Positions 62,169 through 64,000 of a DNA stretch of 64,000 nt are shown piece after piece; position 1 is the first letter of the stretch, and each line of letters starts with the position of its first letter. Where the stretch lies: NCBI RefSeq assembly GCF_013403985.1, contig NZ_JABFDF010000001.1, positions 248,001-312,000 of the forward strand. The letters are read 5' to 3'. Below the pieces are notes generated by a model. The model did not search any database. It was not told the origin of the DNA and saw nothing but the letters and a program-made list of their open reading frames with translations. The translations under genes and the position numbers were made by a program. The DNA comes from Winogradskyella ludwigii (GTDB taxonomy: Bacteria > Bacteroidota > Bacteroidia > Flavobacteriales > Flavobacteriaceae).

Positions 62169-64000
62169 TTAATCTACAACAACCTTCTTAATTACAGAAC
62201 GGTTATCGTTAGTTAACTTTATAAGATATATTCCTGAAGTAACATCTAAATCTATGGAATCTTCAACAGATTGATATTGCGCTAAAAGTTTTCCTTCTAT
62301 AGAATAAACCTCAACATCTGCTTTAGAATTTAAACCTGAAAAATATATGCGTCCTGTTGTAGGATTAGGAAACACAGCAATATTAAGTTCTGTATTATCA
62401 GTTATACTTAATGATTGATCCCATTCTTCACCAATCATATTTCCCCAAATATATTCTACTAGATCTGGCTGATCTATAAATGGACTTCTATTTCTCTGCC
62501 AATTGTAAACCACATTATTTCTATTCATCTCAAAATCATCAGGTGGATCATTTCTATGCCAATCTAACAATGTTGCTAAATCACCAAATTCACCAACAAT
62601 ACCATCAGGAAAACCATTTACAATTTCTAAACCATTGTAACGTACAGCCATATAAAAAACACTTCTTGCAACATCTCCTTTAAATTTACCTAAAGTTCCT
62701 GTTGGACCGTTGTATTCTCCATAAAACTGATTATTTCTAGTACTATTCTCAGGGCCATCTGCAGCTCTTAACGCATGCGCATCTGAGTTTCCATGACGTA
62801 ACGAATCTGCTTTAGTTGTCCAAAAAACATCAATACCATCTGCAACTTCATCTTCTTCAATACTAAAAAATCCACCTCTAGACCTAGGAAAAGTATGTTC
62901 TCTATTCCATTTACCTGTACTTAAAGAAGTTGTTTGATAATCTAACTTAGCTCTCCCCTCTTCCAAATACACTAACCAAACCTCATTACTATTTTCTGGG
63001 TTTTGGTCTGCCTCCTTTAATATATCAATAACATCTGTATAGGTTTGTGCTCTAACTGTAGACGGATCTGCAATGATATCTTGTAGCGCTTGTCTCAATG
63101 CCACATCTGATAAACCATCTAAACTATTATAATACCCATCAGACTGGGTACTTTCTACAATGCCATAAGTTGGATTTATAGGTGTTCCCCAAGCTGCAAC
63201 TGTAAAATCATTATCTACAACTCTAATTTCAACAGCTCCGTTAGAAGCTACAATTGGTTCAATTAAATCTAAAAATCTAATTTTTAAAACCTCATCACCT
63301 TCATCATCAGCATCATCTATCAACGTAATAGTTGTAGTTGTTATGTTCTCACCTGCTAAAATTGTTAGACTCGTATTTCCTGTAAAATCAGATGTATCAA
63401 ACCCAAAATCACTTAAACTAATCGTGAAGTTTAAATCTGAAGTCAAATTTGTTTCTGCTGTGAATGTAATATCAAAAACATCTCCTTCTCCATATTGTGT
63501 GTCATCTATAGAAATAGCGATAGGATTAATTGCGATACCAGAGCCATCATTTTCTCTTCTTGGTGTTGGTGTTGCCGCAGAAAATGTTACAACCCCTCCT
63601 CCATCTACGTAACGCTGAATCGATTTTGGATTTGCATTGGTTCCATTATCATTATACTGTTCCGTTTGCCCAAGCTTAGTTAATAAACCTGTAGCGTCAG
63701 AATCGTTTGTACCATAAACCATAGCATCAATCAAATTAGTTTGACTTGCTACTGTCTCTTCTGGAAAATCACTAATAGAAGCTTGATAAATTCCTACAGC
63801 ATCTGGTCCATTCTGTATCACATTCTCAGACATTAATGATTGTGGAAAAGGAGACACATTACTGCTACCAATTACTAATAACCCATTAATATCTGTAGTT
63901 AATCCATTTAAGTCGTAAGTATAATAACTACTATCTCCTCCGCTAGACGAACCATTAAAGTATACTAATATATAACCATCAGTAGAAAAATATGGGGTTT
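62169..64000 (-). CDS. T9SS-exported endonuclease I with lamin-tail-like domain, 5' end beyond window
   Basis: At least 610 aa; the frame stays open to the window edge (TPYFSTDGYILVYFNGSS is the first part read), so the start is outside. The N-terminal part visible (LLVIGSSNVSPFPQ, DGPDAVGIYQASI-like) resembles a lamin-tail (LTD) domain. A Calx-beta-like stretch follows (ISIDDTQYGEGDVFDITFTA), then the endonuclease I domain with NREHTFPRSRGG and SDAHALRAADGPENSTRNNQ. The C-terminus is a T9SS sorting domain (VFPNPTTGRIYFSG ... GIYLIKLT). A secreted DNase/RNase. A GTG at 63857 is not the start. Confidence 0.88.
   Translation of the reverse strand, partial: TPYFSTDGYILVYFNGSSSGGDSSYYTYDLNGLTTDINGLLVIGSSNVSPFPQSLMSENVIQNGPDAVGIYQASISDFPEETVASQTNLIDAMVYGTNDSDATGLLTKLGQTEQYNDNGTNANPKSIQRYVDGGGVVTFSAATPTPRRENDGSGIAINPIAISIDDTQYGEGDVFDITFTAETNLTSDLNFTISLSDFGFDTSDFTGNTSLTILAGENITTTTITLIDDADDEGDEVLKIRFLDLIEPIVASNGAVEIRVVDNDFTVAAWGTPINPTYGIVESTQSDGYYNSLDGLSDVALRQALQDIIADPSTVRAQTYTDVIDILKEADQNPENSNEVWLVYLEEGRAKLDYQTTSLSTGKWNREHTFPRSRGGFFSIEEDEVADGIDVFWTTKADSLRHGNSDAHALRAADGPENSTRNNQFYGEYNGPTGTLGKFKGDVARSVFYMAVRYNGLEIVNGFPDGIVGEFGDLATLLDWHRNDPPDDFEMNRNNVVYNWQRNRSPFIDQPDLVEYIWGNMIGEEWDQSLSITDNTELNIAVFPNPTTGRIYFSGLNSKADVEVYSIEGKLLAQYQSVEDSIDLDVTSGIYLIKLTNDNRSVIKKVVVD

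Noticed and set aside
63857..63859. GTG at 63857 as the start of the endonuclease I gene
   Set aside because: The frame continues upstream to the window edge with sensible LTD-domain sequence, so the true start is outside.
1..64000. tRNA genes and CRISPR arrays
   Set aside because: Read for TTCGA-type arms with cloverleaf context and for regularly spaced direct repeats; none was found by eye, though a covariance search was not possible.

Overview
The window looks like chromosomal DNA of a member of the Flavobacteriaceae (Bacteroidota), probably marine. The base composition is AT-rich. Promoters are of the TAnnTTTG (-7) / TTG or TTTG (-33) type. Two proteins end in type IX secretion (T9SS) C-terminal domains. 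Glutamine synthetase III and II are both present, a bacillithiol-type YpdA reductase is encoded, and a fused isobutyryl-CoA mutase (IcmF) is found. The genus cannot be fixed from this sequence. No rRNA, tRNA, CRISPR array, phage or transposase gene was seen.

Layout. 1-3511: a truncated HlyD-type efflux adaptor, divergent from a sigma54-type response regulator and its histidine kinase. 3508-8107: DsbD with a duplicated N-terminal domain, two rhodaneses, and a MarR/YceI pair. 8191-14279: a trp operon (leader peptide, attenuator, trpE-G-D-C-F-B) with no trpA and several palindromic repeats between its genes. 14471-15154: an FtsE-like ATPase. 15160-26241: a surface-polysaccharide cluster with glycosyltransferases, two tandem Wzx-like flippases, FdtA- and FdtB-like genes for a dTDP-3-amino-3,6-dideoxyhexose, a methyltransferase, an acetyltransferase and a 2OG-oxygenase-like protein. 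26442-34990: TypA, KdsA, an outer-membrane protein, a DUF1684 lipoprotein, YpdA, an Lrp regulator and a one-domain DEAD-like protein. 35051-36308: sigZ, a very cysteine-rich microprotein of 33 residues, and an OsmC-like protein. 36441-51812: IcmF, PurU, an OmpA-family protein, a TlpA-like protein, DUF4197, PyrF, PrfA, a small ABC pair, DUF3078 and PurM. 52127-55891: a 47-residue secreted peptide and divergent GSIII/GSII. 56352-64000: a three-repeat T9SS protein, a CaCA antiporter, a BlaI/M56 pair, and a T9SS endonuclease I cut by the window edge.

Most interesting points. (1) The sigZ locus encodes an 11-Cys/33-residue metallothionein-like peptide directly upstream of SigZ, whose own tail has a Cys/His cluster. 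(2) Four intergenic sites share a TTGnnnC-like box, exactly 16 bases, then CGTCTA or CGTCTC. They lie upstream of the sigZ operon, the rhodanese operon, an outer-membrane protein and the OmpA-family protein, and look like the promoters of one ECF regulon. (3) The trp leader encodes a peptide with three consecutive Trp codons, and its stop codon sits inside the antiterminator arm. (4) A 47-residue secreted peptide has its own promoter and terminator. (5) Several apparent TTG starts are really the end of TAnnTTTG promoter boxes, while one acetyltransferase has coding sequence upstream of any standard start codon.
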